64,000 bases of DNA from Streptomyces sp. NRRL F-6676 (lineage in GTDB: Bacteria; Actinomycetota; Actinomycetes; Streptomycetales; Streptomycetaceae): contig NZ_JOHS01000023.1 in assembly GCF_000725625.1 (NCBI RefSeq), positions 89,152 to 153,151 of the forward strand, given 5' to 3'. The first letter of the stretch is position 1. Each line of letters begins with the position of its first letter. Below the pieces are notes generated by a model, which saw nothing but the letters and a program-made list of their open reading frames with translations, was not told the DNA's origin and did no database searches. The position numbers and the translations under genes were made by a program. Below are positions 29,308 to 37,469 of the stretch, one piece after another.

Positions 29308-31251
29308 TCAGCGCCGCCGGTACGACGACACGTAGCCGTCCGCAGGCGAGCCGACGCCCGTCACCGGGTCGTAGCCGCGCACGGCCGTCAGCGAGCTGTC
29401 CTTGCCGAGGCTGCGCACCGAGGTGATCAGACCCTCGGAGGCGTCGTAGGAGTTGGCGAAGTCCACGCGGGCCACCGCGAGGTCCTTGCCGGTCGGCTTG
29501 TCCACCACGTCGTGGTAGACCTTCGAGCCGTAGCGGTCGTAGATCGCCGGGTTGGCGAAGCCGATCGCCCGGCCGCCGCGCTCCTGCTGCGCGAGCGCCT
29601 GGACGCCCGCGATCACCGGCGCGGCCAGCGAGGTGCCGCCGATCCGGTACTCGGAGTAGCGGTAGGAGCCGTCCGGGAAGGTCTGCGTCTGGCCGACCTT
29701 GAAGCCGGTGTTGGGGTCGGCGATCGCCGAGATGTCCGGAACCGTGCGCATCGGCGCGGCCGTTCCGTTCGCCTCGGCGAGCGAGGACGGGACCACCCCG
29801 CGCTGGTAGTACGGCTGCGCCACGGTACGGCTGGTGCCGCCGCCCGCGCCCGAGGTGAACTCACCGGGGAAGTCGGCCCAGCCGCGGCCGTCGTCCGACA
29901 GGGCGGCCCGCTCGGTGCCCCAGCCGGTCTCCCAGAGGTACTTGTCGTGCTTGCCGACGGCGAGCGAGGTGCCGCCGACCGCCGTCACCCAGGCGGAGTT
30001 GGCCGGGGTGTCGACCTGCTTCGTCCCGGTGTTGGCGACTTCGTCGCCGTTGTCGCCGGAGGAGAAGTAGAAGCCGATGCCCTCGATCGCGCCGAGCTGG
30101 AAGACCTGGTCGTAGGCGGCGGCCAGGTCCGGCGTCTGGTTGGCCTCGATGTCGCCCCAGGAGTTGGAGACGATGTCGGCCAGGTGCCCGTCGACTATCT
30201 TGCTCAGCGAGTCGAGCAGGTCGTTGTCGTAGCAGGAGGCGGCGCCGACGTAGACGATGTCCGCCTTCGGCGCGACCGCGTGCACGGCCTCGACGTCGAG
30301 GGTCTCCTCGCCGTACCAGCCGGCCGCCCCGCACTCCTCGGTCCGCGTGTAGTCGCTCGGCAGCACCTGGCTCAACTGGCCGCGCCGGTAGGAGGCGTCG
30401 CCGTGCTTGCCGGCGTAGGTGGCGGCGTCCGAGGCGATGGTCGGGGAGGCGTAGGCGTCGGTGATGGCGACGGTCACGCCCTGGCCGGTCGCGCCGCCGG
30501 CGCCGTAGGCCGCGCGCAGCTGCTTGCCGGTGTAGCCCTTGACCGCGTACGGGATCTTCTGGCCGTACGCCTTCGGCAGCGAGGAGGCCGTGTTGGAGCC
30601 GTAGTAGGAGGAGAACGGCCCGGAGTTGCGGAACACCGCGTCCGGCGGGGGCAGGGTGTCGCTGTGGCTCGCCTTGTGCGGGGCGTTGTCCAGGCCGGTG
30701 ACGGTGAGGACGGCGCCGTCCAGCGCGGCGGGCACGGAGGCGTTCTTCGCCGGGGCGCGGTAGGTCTTCTTGCCCTTGGCGTAGTTGTGGAGCTGGGTGC
30801 CGAAGGCCTTCTCGGCGGCGGCCACGTCACCGGTGACGGAGACGTAGTGCCGGGTGGTGCCGGTGACCTCGAGACCGGCCGACTTCAGCCAGTCGGTGAC
30901 GGCGTCGACCTGGGCCTTCGTGGCGCCGTAGCGGGCGTCGGCCTGTTTGGCCGACAGGTACTCGCCGTACGAGGCGGAGTCCGGGTCGGAGACGGCCTTC
31001 GCGTACGCCGCCAGGCCCGCGGCGTCGCGGCCGGCGAGGTAGACGCGGACGGAGACCTTGGTGCTGTCGCTGGTGGCGCCCTTGTCGGTCGAGCTCTTGG
31101 CCCAGACCGGTTTGGTGCCGGCGAGCGAGTCCCGGCCGTGGCCGTCCGCTGCGTGGGCCGCGGGCGTGCCGAGTGCCAGGGCCCCGGCGAGCAGCGGCAG
31201 TGTCGCTGCCAGGCTCAACCCGGCGCGCGCGGTGGCGCGAGTGGATCTCAT
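29308..31251 (-). CDS. Secreted S53 serine-carboxyl peptidase (sedolisin/kumamolisin)
   Basis: 647 residues: a Sec signal peptide ending near AHAADG, a ~180-residue activation pro-domain, then the S53 catalytic domain. The catalytic Glu and Asp are in GEETLDVEAVH, the oxyanion Asp in FSSGDNGD, the nucleophile in GGTSLAAP, and a C-terminal calcium site in GYDPVTGVGSP. The enzyme is expected to self-process and cleave proteins outside the cell at acid pH. ATG 31251. Confidence 0.93.
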   Translation of the reverse strand: MRSTRATARAGLSLAATLPLLAGALALGTPAAHAADGHGRDSLAGTKPVWAKSSTDKGATSDSTKVSVRVYLAGRDAAGLAAYAKAVSDPDSASYGEYLSAKQADARYGATKAQVDAVTDWLKSAGLEVTGTTRHYVSVTGDVAAAEKAFGTQLHNYAKGKKTYRAPAKNASVPAALDGAVLTVTGLDNAPHKASHSDTLPPPDAVFRNSGPFSSYYGSNTASSLPKAYGQKIPYAVKGYTGKQLRAAYGAGGATGQGVTVAITDAYASPTIASDAATYAGKHGDASYRRGQLSQVLPSDYTRTEECGAAGWYGEETLDVEAVHAVAPKADIVYVGAASCYDNDLLDSLSKIVDGHLADIVSNSWGDIEANQTPDLAAAYDQVFQLGAIEGIGFYFSSGDNGDEVANTGTKQVDTPANSAWVTAVGGTSLAVGKHDKYLWETGWGTERAALSDDGRGWADFPGEFTSGAGGGTSRTVAQPYYQRGVVPSSLAEANGTAAPMRTVPDISAIADPNTGFKVGQTQTFPDGSYRYSEYRIGGTSLAAPVIAGVQALAQQERGGRAIGFANPAIYDRYGSKVYHDVVDKPTGKDLAVARVDFANSYDASEGLITSVRSLGKDSSLTAVRGYDPVTGVGSPADGYVSSYRRR

Positions 31252-31420
31252 AAAACCCCCTGCGATGCGGTTCTTCGCATGTTTCGTCGCATGTCGATCG
31301 CACGATCCCGGCCACTCTGTCGATGATCGGTTCATGTCAGGGTGATGGAATGGCCAAGAAGAGCCCAAGTGCCGGGGATTGGTGGGGGTTTGGGAGAGAT
31401 GAGGAGGAGGACCGGCCAAA

Positions 31421-31443
31421 AAGTTGAATGCCCGATGCGCATT
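31421..31443. promoter_or_regulatory. NsrR-like operator before the Rrf2 regulator gene
   Basis: This 23-bp stretch matches the site in front of hmp (33521-33543) at 15 of 23 positions, sharing the half-site bases TTG, AT, GATGC and ATT. It ends 15 bp before the regulator's start codon, so autorepression is likely. Confidence 0.65.
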
Positions 31444-31458
31444 ATCTACGCTGGTGGT

Positions 31459-31932
31459 ATGCGGCTTCTGCGCTCCACCGACCTGGCGCTGCGCGTCCTG
31501 ATGAGGCTCGCCGTCGCGGGCGAGTCCAGCCCCACGACCCGGGAGGTCGCGGCGGACATGGACGTGCCGTACACGCATGCCGCGAAGGTCGTCGCCGAAC
31601 TCCAGCACCGGGGGCTGCTCGCGGCACGGCGGGGGAGGGGCGGGGGGCTGTCGGTCACGGAGGCGGGGCGGACGGCGTCGGTCGGGGCGATCGTGCGGGC
31701 CTTCGAGGGCGGAGGAGAGGGCGATGGCGCGGCCGACGTGGTCGACTGCGACGGCGCCGGGCCCGGGACCCCGCCGTGTCCGCTCCGCTCGGACTGCCGC
31801 CTGCGGGGCGCGCTGCGCCGTGCCCAGGAGGCGTTCTACGCGACGCTGGACCCTCTGACGGTGGAAGACATGATCGCCTCCCCCACGGGCCCCCTCCTCC
31901 TGGGCCTCCCGGGCGTCGGCGCACCGGCGTAG
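31459..31932 (+). CDS. nsrR: Rrf2-family nitric-oxide-sensing repressor (NsrR-like)
   Basis: 157 residues. The N-terminal Rrf2 winged helix begins MRLLRSTDLALRVLMRLAV; the central part has three Cys (VDCDG, PPCPLRSDC) that would hold an NO-sensitive Fe-S cluster. In Streptomyces, NsrR is known to repress its own gene and flavohaemoglobin genes until nitric oxide damages the cluster. The nearby hmp gene (convergent, next on the map) and two matching operators fit this. The spacing between the first two Cys is longer than in S. coelicolor NsrR as I recall it. Confidence 0.82.
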   Translation: MRLLRSTDLALRVLMRLAVAGESSPTTREVAADMDVPYTHAAKVVAELQHRGLLAARRGRGGGLSVTEAGRTASVGAIVRAFEGGGEGDGAADVVDCDGAGPGTPPCPLRSDCRLRGALRRAQEAFYATLDPLTVEDMIASPTGPLLLGLPGVGAPA

Positions 31933-32089
31933 GGGGCGCCCCCGGGGTTTTCGCCCCCGCCGCCCCTACCCTCCCCCAAGCTCTCAACTTCGTTCGAGCA
32001 GGGGGGACCCCCATCGTCCCTTCAAGGGGCTCCGCCCCTTGGAGCATGGTGACACAGCCCCGCGCCCCTGTCGGGGGCGCGGGGGCTCG

Positions 32090-32125
32090 CCCCCGGGGAC
32101 GGGAAGGGCAGGGGCGGCGGGGGCG
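32090..32125. repeat. Copy 2 of the dispersed G-rich intergenic repeat
   Basis: Identical over 36 bp to 27456-27491. It is preceded by GCGCCCCTGTCGGGGGCGC, a self-complementary block, and by AAGGGGC/GCCCCTT-type pairing near 32023-32041, so the nsrR-hmp convergent gap is full of terminator-like structure. Confidence 0.7.
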
Positions 32126-32135
32126 GGGAGAACCG

Positions 32136-33335
32136 TCAGGCCGCGGCCGCCGCGTCCTTCGCCAGCCACAGGTCCGGCCCGAACACCTCGTAGTGGATGT
32201 CCGCCGCCGCGACCCCCGCCCGGAGCAACTGCTCCCGCACCACCCGCATGAACGGAAGCGGCCCGCACAGATAGGCGACCGTCCCCGGCGCCACATCGAC
32301 CTCGCCGAGGTCGACGAGGCCCGGCCGCCCCGCCCCCTCCGCGTCCTCCTCGTAGAAGAACACCGCCTCCCCGTCCGCCAGCTTCGCCGCGTACGCCGCG
32401 TGGTCACCCCGCAGCGCGTGCGCCGCGGGCGACCGGTCCGCGTGCACCACGGTCACCCGCCCCGCGTGCTCCCCCTGCGAGAGCTGCTCCAGCATCGCGA
32501 TCATCGGGGTCACCCCGATCCCCGCGGACGCGAGCAGCAACGGCGCGTCGGTGTCCTCGAGCACGAGGTCGCCGTACGGCGCCGACAGCTCCAGCACGTC
32601 ACCCTCGCGCACCTGCGCGTGCAGGTGGTTGGAGACCTCGCCCTCCGGTGTCACGGCGTCCCCCGGCACCCGCTTGACCGCGAACTGCCGCACCGGCGAA
32701 CCCGGCGCCGCCGTCAGGCTGTACTGCCGGATCTGCCGCGCCCCGTCCGCGAGCCGCACGCCGACCGAGACGTACTGCCCGGCCCGGTACGCCGGCACGG
32801 GTCCGTCGTCGGCGGGGCGCAGCCGGAAGGTGGCGACGTCGGCGGTCTCGTCGATCCGCTCGACGACCTTCCACTGCCGCAGCCCGCTCTCCTCGCTTGC
32901 GGCGTAGAGCGTCTTCTCGATGGCGATGAGGGCGTTGGCCATCAGCCAGTAGACCTCGGTCCAGGCCGCGGCGACCTCCTCGGTGACCGCGTCGCCGAGC
33001 ACCTCGGCGATGGCGGCGAACAGGTGCTCGTGGACGACCGGGTACTGCTCCGGCCGGATGCCGAGCGAGGCGTGCTTGTGGGCGATCCGACGCAGCATCA
33101 GGTCGGGCCGCCGGTCGGGGTTGTTCACCAGGTGGGCGGCGAAGGCGGCGATCGACCCGGCCAGCGCCTGCTTCTGGGTGCCGGCCGCCTGGTTGCCGCG
33201 GTTGAACAGGTCGCGCAGCAGCTCCGGGTGGGCGGCGAAGAGCCGGCTGTAGAAGCGCTCGGTGATGTCGCCGATCGCCGCGCCGACGGCGGGAAGCGTG
33301 GCGCGGACGGTGGCTGCGGACTGCTCGGAGAGCAT
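32136..33335 (-). CDS. hmp: Flavohaemoglobin, nitric oxide dioxygenase
   Basis: Converts nitric oxide and O2 to nitrate using NAD(P)H. 399 residues: a globin domain (about 1-135, proximal His in RIAHKH), an FAD domain with RQYSLT, and an NAD-binding domain with AGIGVTPM and YLCGPLPFM. ATG 33335. Expression is probably repressed by the neighbouring NsrR through the operator at 33521-33543. Confidence 0.94.
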   Translation of the reverse strand: MLSEQSAATVRATLPAVGAAIGDITERFYSRLFAAHPELLRDLFNRGNQAAGTQKQALAGSIAAFAAHLVNNPDRRPDLMLRRIAHKHASLGIRPEQYPVVHEHLFAAIAEVLGDAVTEEVAAAWTEVYWLMANALIAIEKTLYAASEESGLRQWKVVERIDETADVATFRLRPADDGPVPAYRAGQYVSVGVRLADGARQIRQYSLTAAPGSPVRQFAVKRVPGDAVTPEGEVSNHLHAQVREGDVLELSAPYGDLVLEDTDAPLLLASAGIGVTPMIAMLEQLSQGEHAGRVTVVHADRSPAAHALRGDHAAYAAKLADGEAVFFYEEDAEGAGRPGLVDLGEVDVAPGTVAYLCGPLPFMRVVREQLLRAGVAAADIHYEVFGPDLWLAKDAAAAA

Positions 33336-33362
33336 CGGGACTCCTCTGAGGAACGGAGTGAC

Positions 33363-33458
33363 GGTCCTTCGGCCCCGGTGAGGACCGGCGGACCCGTGGG
33401 AGGGGCCGTACGGCCCGGGGGAGAGCCGTACGGCCCGGCCAGGGCCTTTCGGCCCTGG
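33363..33458 (-). other. Hairpin-rich 5' leader of hmp
   Basis: Three consecutive stem-loops lie between the operator and the hmp start: CGGTCC/GGACCG near 33362-33387, paired GCCGTACGGC units near 33405-33434, and CCAGGGCC-TTTC-GGCCCTGG at 33439-33458. They may stabilise or attenuate the transcript; nothing resembles a known riboswitch. Confidence 0.45.
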
Positions 33459-33520
33459 TGGGCGCCGGCGGAGGGAGTGGATCGTGGTGGCTCCGCCGGA
33501 TTCCGTGGGCACCGTAATAA

Positions 33521-33543
33521 AACTTGCATCAGAGATGCAAATT
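33521..33543. promoter_or_regulatory. NsrR-like operator for hmp
   Basis: Inverted repeat AACTTGCATC - AGA - GATGCAAATT, 9 of 10 pairs, the AAxxTGCATxxxxxATGCAxxTT type of NsrR site. It lies about 190 bp before the hmp start. The 453-bp gap 33336-33788 otherwise holds the hmp leader and the glnA2 promoter, with no further gene. Confidence 0.72.
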
Positions 33544-33788
33544 AAGAACGGGGCGGAGGGCGAGGATCGGCCATTCACGAAAGCGCAGTTCAGCGGGCAA
33601 GATGGCCTCGGAGTGGGGCACCCGGGTGGACACCTGCCGTACGTGTGACGTTCGGAACAGGACCGCCGGGCCGCCGGGGGTCCGCAACGCGGATGAAATG
33701 CTGGTGTGGTGGGATGCTCAGGTGCCCGACCGCCCGCTCCACCATCACCGGGAACGGCGGCCTGACCAGCGAGGATGGGGAACGGAAG

Positions 33789-35150
33789 ATGGACAAGCAG
33801 CAGGAGTTCGTGCTCCGGACCTTGGAGGAGCGCGACATCCGGTTCGTACGCCTGTGGTTCACGGACGTACTGGGCTTCCTCAAGTCCGTCGCCGTGGCCC
33901 CGGCCGAGCTCGAACAGGCATTCGATGAGGGGATCGGCTTCGACGGTTCCGCGATCGAGGGCTTCGCGCGGGTCTACGAGTCCGACATGATCGCCAAGCC
34001 GGACCCGTCCACGTTCCAGATCCTCCCCTGGCGCGCGGAGGCCCCCGGCACGGCCCGGATGTTCTGCGACATCCTGATGCCCGACGGCTCGCCGTCCTTC
34101 GCCGACCCCCGCTTCGTCCTCAAGCGCGCCCTGAACCGCGCCTCCGACCTGGGCTTCACCTTCTACACCCACCCGGAGATCGAGTTCTACCTGCTCAAGC
34201 ACAAGCCGGTGGACGGCACCCGGCCCACCCCCGCCGACAACTCCGGCTACTTCGACCACACCCCGCAGGCCATCGGCATGGACTTCCGCCGCCAGGCGAT
34301 CACCATGCTGGAGTCGATGGGCATCTCGGTGGAGTTCTCCCACCACGAGGGCGCCCCCGGCCAGCAGGAGATCGACCTGCGCTACGCCGACGCGCTCTCC
34401 ACGGCCGACAACATCATGACGTTCCGCCTGGTCATGAAGCAGGTCGCGCTGGAGCAGGGGCTCCAGGCCACGTTCATGCCGAAGCCGTTCTCGGAGTACC
34501 CCGGCTCCGGGATGCACTCCCACCTCTCCCTCTTCGAGGGCGACCGGAACGCGTTCTACGAGTCCGGCGCGGAGTACCAGCTCTCCAAGGTGGGCCGCTC
34601 CTTCATCGCGGGCCTGCTGCGGCACGCGGCGGAGATCTCGGCCGTCTCCAACCAGTGGGTCAACAGCTACAAGCGCATCTGGGGCGGCGCCGCCCGCACG
34701 GCCGGCGCGGGCGGCGAGGCGCCCTCGTACATCTGCTGGGGCCACAACAACCGCTCGGCCCTGGTCCGCGTCCCCATGTACAAGCCCGGCAAGACCGGCT
34801 CGGCCCGCGTCGAGATCCGCTCGCTGGACTCCGGCGCGAACCCGTACCTCTCCTACGCCGTCCTCCTCGCCGCCGGCCTCAAGGGCATCGAGGAGGGCTA
34901 CGAACTCCCGGCCGGCGCCGAGGACGACGTCTGGGCCCTCACCGACGGCGAACGCCGCGCCCTGGGCATCGAACCGCTCCCGCAGAACCTCGGCGAGGCG
35001 CTGGACCTGATGGAACGCAGCGACCTGGTCGCCGAGACCCTCGGCGAACACGTCTTCGACTTCTTCCTGCGCAACAAGAAGCAGGAGTGGGAGGAGTACC
35101 GCAGCGAGGTCACGGCGTTCGAGCTGAGGAAGAGTCTGCCGGTGCTGTAA
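33789..35150 (+). CDS. glnA2: Glutamine synthetase-like enzyme GlnA2 (gamma-glutamylpolyamine synthetase type)
   Basis: 453 residues with glutamine-synthetase signatures: GFDGSAIEGF (beta-grasp region), YTHPEIEFYLL, FMPKPFSEYPGSGMHSHLSL and the arginine-rich active-site segment. The length and the neighbours (nadE, panB, glnE) match S. coelicolor GlnA2, reported to glutamylate polyamines rather than ammonia. The segment corresponding to the adenylylated Tyr loop of GlnA reads EGYELPAGAED, without the usual target Tyr context, so GlnE is unlikely to modify it. The last 88 bp come from the integrated element, which restores the frame; rare codons AGG and AGT appear only in this tail. Confidence 0.88.
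   Translation: MDKQQEFVLRTLEERDIRFVRLWFTDVLGFLKSVAVAPAELEQAFDEGIGFDGSAIEGFARVYESDMIAKPDPSTFQILPWRAEAPGTARMFCDILMPDGSPSFADPRFVLKRALNRASDLGFTFYTHPEIEFYLLKHKPVDGTRPTPADNSGYFDHTPQAIGMDFRRQAITMLESMGISVEFSHHEGAPGQQEIDLRYADALSTADNIMTFRLVMKQVALEQGLQATFMPKPFSEYPGSGMHSHLSLFEGDRNAFYESGAEYQLSKVGRSFIAGLLRHAAEISAVSNQWVNSYKRIWGGAARTAGAGGEAPSYICWGHNNRSALVRVPMYKPGKTGSARVEIRSLDSGANPYLSYAVLLAAGLKGIEEGYELPAGAEDDVWALTDGERRALGIEPLPQNLGEALDLMERSDLVAETLGEHVFDFFLRNKKQEWEEYRSEVTAFELRKSLPVL
35063..35150 (+). repeat. attL: left direct repeat in the 3' end of glnA2
   Basis: Identical over 54 bp (35063-35116) to 43266-43319; the next 34 bp differ at only three bases, all synonymous, up to and including the TAA stop. This places strand exchange within the 54-bp core and shows that a protein gene, not a tRNA, is the target. 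Confidence 0.92.
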
Positions 35151-35186
35151 GCGCTGGTCAGAGCAGGTTTCCCGCTGATCAGGTGT

Positions 35187-35219
35187 GTGGGGCCGACGGA
35201 TGCGAGCCGTCGGCCCCAC
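35187..35219. terminator. Hairpin between glnA2 and int
   Basis: 13-bp perfect stem GTGGGGCCGACGG / CCGTCGGCCCCAC with a 7-nt loop, 36 bp past the glnA2 stop and just before the convergent int stop. It lies inside the element, so integration supplies glnA2 with a new terminator. Confidence 0.85.
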
Positions 35220-35225
35220 CTCGTG

Positions 35226-36494
35226 TCAGTGCCCGTGGGCCGTCTGTGGGCCGTCCGGCGCCGGATCGGTGGCCGTGTACAGGCCGTCTACGGCGCTCCG
35301 GGCCCGTGCGTCGCTACTCGGCATGAGGTGCGTGTACACCCGCAGCGTGAACCCCGGATCGTTGTGCCCAAGGTAGTGGCTCAGCGCTTTGATGTTCTCC
35401 CCGGCGTTCAACAGGACCGACGCGTAAAAGTGCCTCAGGGCGTGCATGCCGTGCTCACGAGCTGCCTGGTGACGCTCACCCGGCTCCGGCTCGGGGAGCA
35501 CCCCCGCCTTGACGAGAGCGGGCTTCCAAGTGCGGTCGTTGAAGTCGGTCCGCCGGACCGCGCCCGCGCCATCGAGGCGGGTGAACAGCAGGTTGCGCGT
35601 CACCATGCGGCCGTCCTTCCGCAGCCACGGCAAGGTGATCGGGACCGGCGGGAACTCCTTCATGTGGCGCTTGAGGACGTCCGCGATGCGATCGGGCAGA
35701 GGAACGTCACGGAGCTTGTCCCGCTTCGGGGGGCCGAAGACGAGACCTCCGGTTGTCACCTTCACCTGGTTCACGATGTGCAGCCAGCCGGACTCGAAGT
35801 CGATTTCGTCGACGGGGAGTCCGAAGATCTCCCCTTGCCGTAGACCGCATCCCGCTCCGAGGTCGACCGCCGCGCGGAAGCGCTCCGGCAGCGCCTCCCG
35901 GACGCCGAAGACGCGCTCAGCCGTCCACGGCACTACGCGGCCGGTCCCTGGCGCGGGAGGGCGTACGGATTGCGCGCGGCACGGGTTCTTCGGCAGGTGG
36001 CCGTCGTCAACGGCCGCGTTGAGGATGGTCGACACGTTGTTGTAGATCACGCGTCGGTACGACGTCGCGGGTACGGCCCGCTCCAACTCGCTCAGCCAGT
36101 CGCGGATGTGCTCCGGCTTGAAGGAACCGAGGGGGCGCGACCCAAGGTAGGGGATCGCGTGACCGCGAACGGTAGAGGTAACCGTCTCTCGGGTCGTCAG
36201 GTCGGTGGTCTGAGTCTTCAGCCACTTTTCGGCGTACTGCCGGAACGTCGTTCGGCCGGCGGCCGGGTCGACGTAGTTGCCGCTGTCCATGTCGGCCTCA
36301 ATCTTCGAGAGCCATTTCTCAGCGAGGCGCTTCTGTCCGTCGGGGTAGCTCTTGGACTTCTCGGTGCCGTCGGGGCCGATGTAGCGGGCCCGGTAGCGGA
36401 GGCCAGTGCCGTAGCGGTCGGAGCGGACGCGCACGGTCTTGCCGTTGGCGTCGGTCTCGGTCTTGTACCAGCGGTCTTGGATGTGGCCAGCCAT
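35226..36494 (-). CDS. Tyrosine-family site-specific integrase
   Basis: Catalyses insertion into and excision from glnA2. 422 residues: an arm-binding N-terminal part (about 1-75), a SAM-like core-binding domain (about 80-165) and the catalytic domain. Active-site residues visible: R219 in GLRQGE, K257 region in FGPPKRDK, H351 and R354 in HALRHF, H377 in LGHNDP, and nucleophile Y387 in RVYTHL. The set is complete, so the enzyme should be active. The last codons overlap a 21-bp repeat also found beside attR. Confidence 0.95.
   Translation of the reverse strand: MAGHIQDRWYKTETDANGKTVRVRSDRYGTGLRYRARYIGPDGTEKSKSYPDGQKRLAEKWLSKIEADMDSGNYVDPAAGRTTFRQYAEKWLKTQTTDLTTRETVTSTVRGHAIPYLGSRPLGSFKPEHIRDWLSELERAVPATSYRRVIYNNVSTILNAAVDDGHLPKNPCRAQSVRPPAPGTGRVVPWTAERVFGVREALPERFRAAVDLGAGCGLRQGEIFGLPVDEIDFESGWLHIVNQVKVTTGGLVFGPPKRDKLRDVPLPDRIADVLKRHMKEFPPVPITLPWLRKDGRMVTRNLLFTRLDGAGAVRRTDFNDRTWKPALVKAGVLPEPEPGERHQAAREHGMHALRHFYASVLLNAGENIKALSHYLGHNDPGFTLRVYTHLMPSSDARARSAVDGLYTATDPAPDGPQTAHGH
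35237..35257. repeat. 21-bp repeat, left copy (possible integrase arm site)
   Basis: GGGCCGTCTGTGGGCCGTCC plus one further G, identical and in the same orientation at 43144-43164. The copies lie 120 bp and 101 bp from the two core repeats, so in the excised circle they flank attP like P and P' arm sites. Each copy contains GGGCCGTC twice-like half repeats. This copy is inside the 3' end of int. Confidence 0.6.
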
Positions 36495-36632
36495 GAGGGG
36501 CTGACTCCCTTCCGGTAGCAGGCGCCGGTGGGGCCCGGGTGGGTCCTGTCCGGCCGGTTTCGGGCAGTGCTGAACCGAGCCCGCTACTCGCTACGGGCCT
36601 GGTCATCGGGGGTTTGGGGTGCTAGTGGGGGT

Positions 36633-36794
36633 GCTACCGGTAGCGGGTGAGGGTGCTACCGGTAGCACCCGGTTGGAGCCCGTTTCATGGGCCGCCGGGG
36701 CGGTGCCTCTATCGGCTAACGGCCTGGTCAGTGCGGGTTGGGGCCGCTAGCGGGAGCTCTAGCGCTAGAGGGTTGAGCCTCTAGCGCTAGAGGC
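36633..36794. repeat. Cluster of four perfect palindromes
   Basis: Two share the core GCTACCGGTAGC: 36633-36644 (12 bp) and 36651-36670, extended to GGGTGCTACCGGTAGCACCC (20 bp). Two share CTCTAGCGCTAGAG: 36757-36770 (14 bp) and 36777-36794, extended to GCCTCTAGCGCTAGAGGC (18 bp). In each pair one copy is short and one long, 18 to 20 bp apart. Confidence 0.85.
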
Positions 36795-36874
36795 GCCGTG
36801 GCCGGTCTCAGGGAGGCTGCGACAGGGGGTGCCGGTGGCTTCGAGAGGGGGTTTTCGGGGGTGCCGGGGGTGTG

Positions 36875-36987
36875 CCTCCCTGCCTCCCTGTGAGGCCGTT
36901 TGCGCTGATCAGGTGGAGGGAGGTGGGCCAGGGAGGCGGTGAGGGAGTTCTCCCTGTCTCCCTGGGCCGGCGGGCGGTTTCTCCCTG
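36875..36987. repeat. 8-bp iterated repeat YCTCCCTG
   Basis: Tandem copies CCTCCCTG at 36875 and 36883, an inverted copy CAGGGAGG at 36929, tandem TCTCCCTG at 36949 and 36957, and another at 36980. Tandem iterons of this kind often bind replication initiators or Xis/Int-type proteins. Confidence 0.65.
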
Positions 36988-37097
36988 CCGTTCGTGGGTG
37001 GGTGGGGGCGAGCCGTCCGGGCGCCATTCGCGCTCGGGTGGCGGGCCGGGGTGAGGGGCCGCTAGGTGCTAGGTGGCAGGTCGGTGGTGGTTTTGGT

Positions 37098-37146
37098 CGC
37101 TAGCGGGGTCGCTAGACCTAGCGGGGGAGGCCGCTAGGTCTAGCGG
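37098..37146. promoter_or_regulatory. Three CTAG palindromes abutting the xis stop
   Basis: CGCTAGCG at 37098-37105, CGCTAG-AC-CTAGCG at 37110-37123, and CCGCTAG-GT-CTAGCGG at 37131-37146. The last ends 4 bp before the xis stop codon. Same CTAG theme as the upstream palindromes and the GntR operator region. Confidence 0.75.
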
Positions 37147-37150
37147 TCGT

Positions 37151-37390
37151 TCAGGCCGCGTCGTTGAGGGCGGTCCGCTCGGCCTCCCACGCTCGTACGG
37201 CGGCGGGGTTGAAGCGGAGGTAGCGGCCGACGCGGAAGCCGGGCGGTCCGATGCGCTTGCGGCGCCACTGGTAGACGGTTTCGACGCTGGGGAGGCTGAA
37301 CATGGTGACCAGGTCTTCGGGGGTCAGGTAGCGGTCCGGGAGGCCGCCGCGCAGGGTGGCGCGCGGGTCGGCCGGCTCTTCGGTGGCCAT
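37151..37390 (-). CDS. Xis-like helix-turn-helix protein (excisionase/MerR-type)
   Basis: 79 residues with a winged-helix of the excisionase type: YLTPEDLVTMFSLPSVETVYQWRRKRIGPPGFRVGRYLRF. This is the usual directionality factor of actinomycete integrative elements, bending DNA so that Int excises. ATG 37390. Here it is separated from int by 656 bp rather than overlapping it, which is unusual. Confidence 0.88.
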   Translation of the reverse strand: MATEEPADPRATLRGGLPDRYLTPEDLVTMFSLPSVETVYQWRRKRIGPPGFRVGRYLRFNPAAVRAWEAERTALNDAA

Positions 37391-37469
37391 GGCGGTGATG
37401 ACTCCTCGTGTCCGTCGGGCGGTGCGTGGGAGTGGTGCCGGTAGCCGTCTTGGAGAGTTGCTGTATTCC

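Larger units (their letters stand above)
36495..37150. other. 656-bp non-coding control region between int and xis
   Basis: No credible gene. It contains two groups of perfect palindromes and a set of 8-bp repeats listed separately. The tetranucleotide CTAG, scarce in high-GC actinomycete DNA, occurs more than ten times here. Candidate origin of replication, regulator-binding zone or accessory recombination sites. Confidence 0.7.

Noticed and set aside
33363..33458. Riboswitch in the hmp leader
   Set aside because: Hairpins are simple inverted repeats with no match to a known riboswitch core.
35063..35220. tRNA gene as integration target
   Set aside because: No cloverleaf or CCA end can be formed; the repeat is coding sequence of glnA2.
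36728..37027. Open frame antisense in the int-xis spacer
   Set aside because: Overlaps palindromes and iterons; Pro/Arg-rich translation without a ribosome site.
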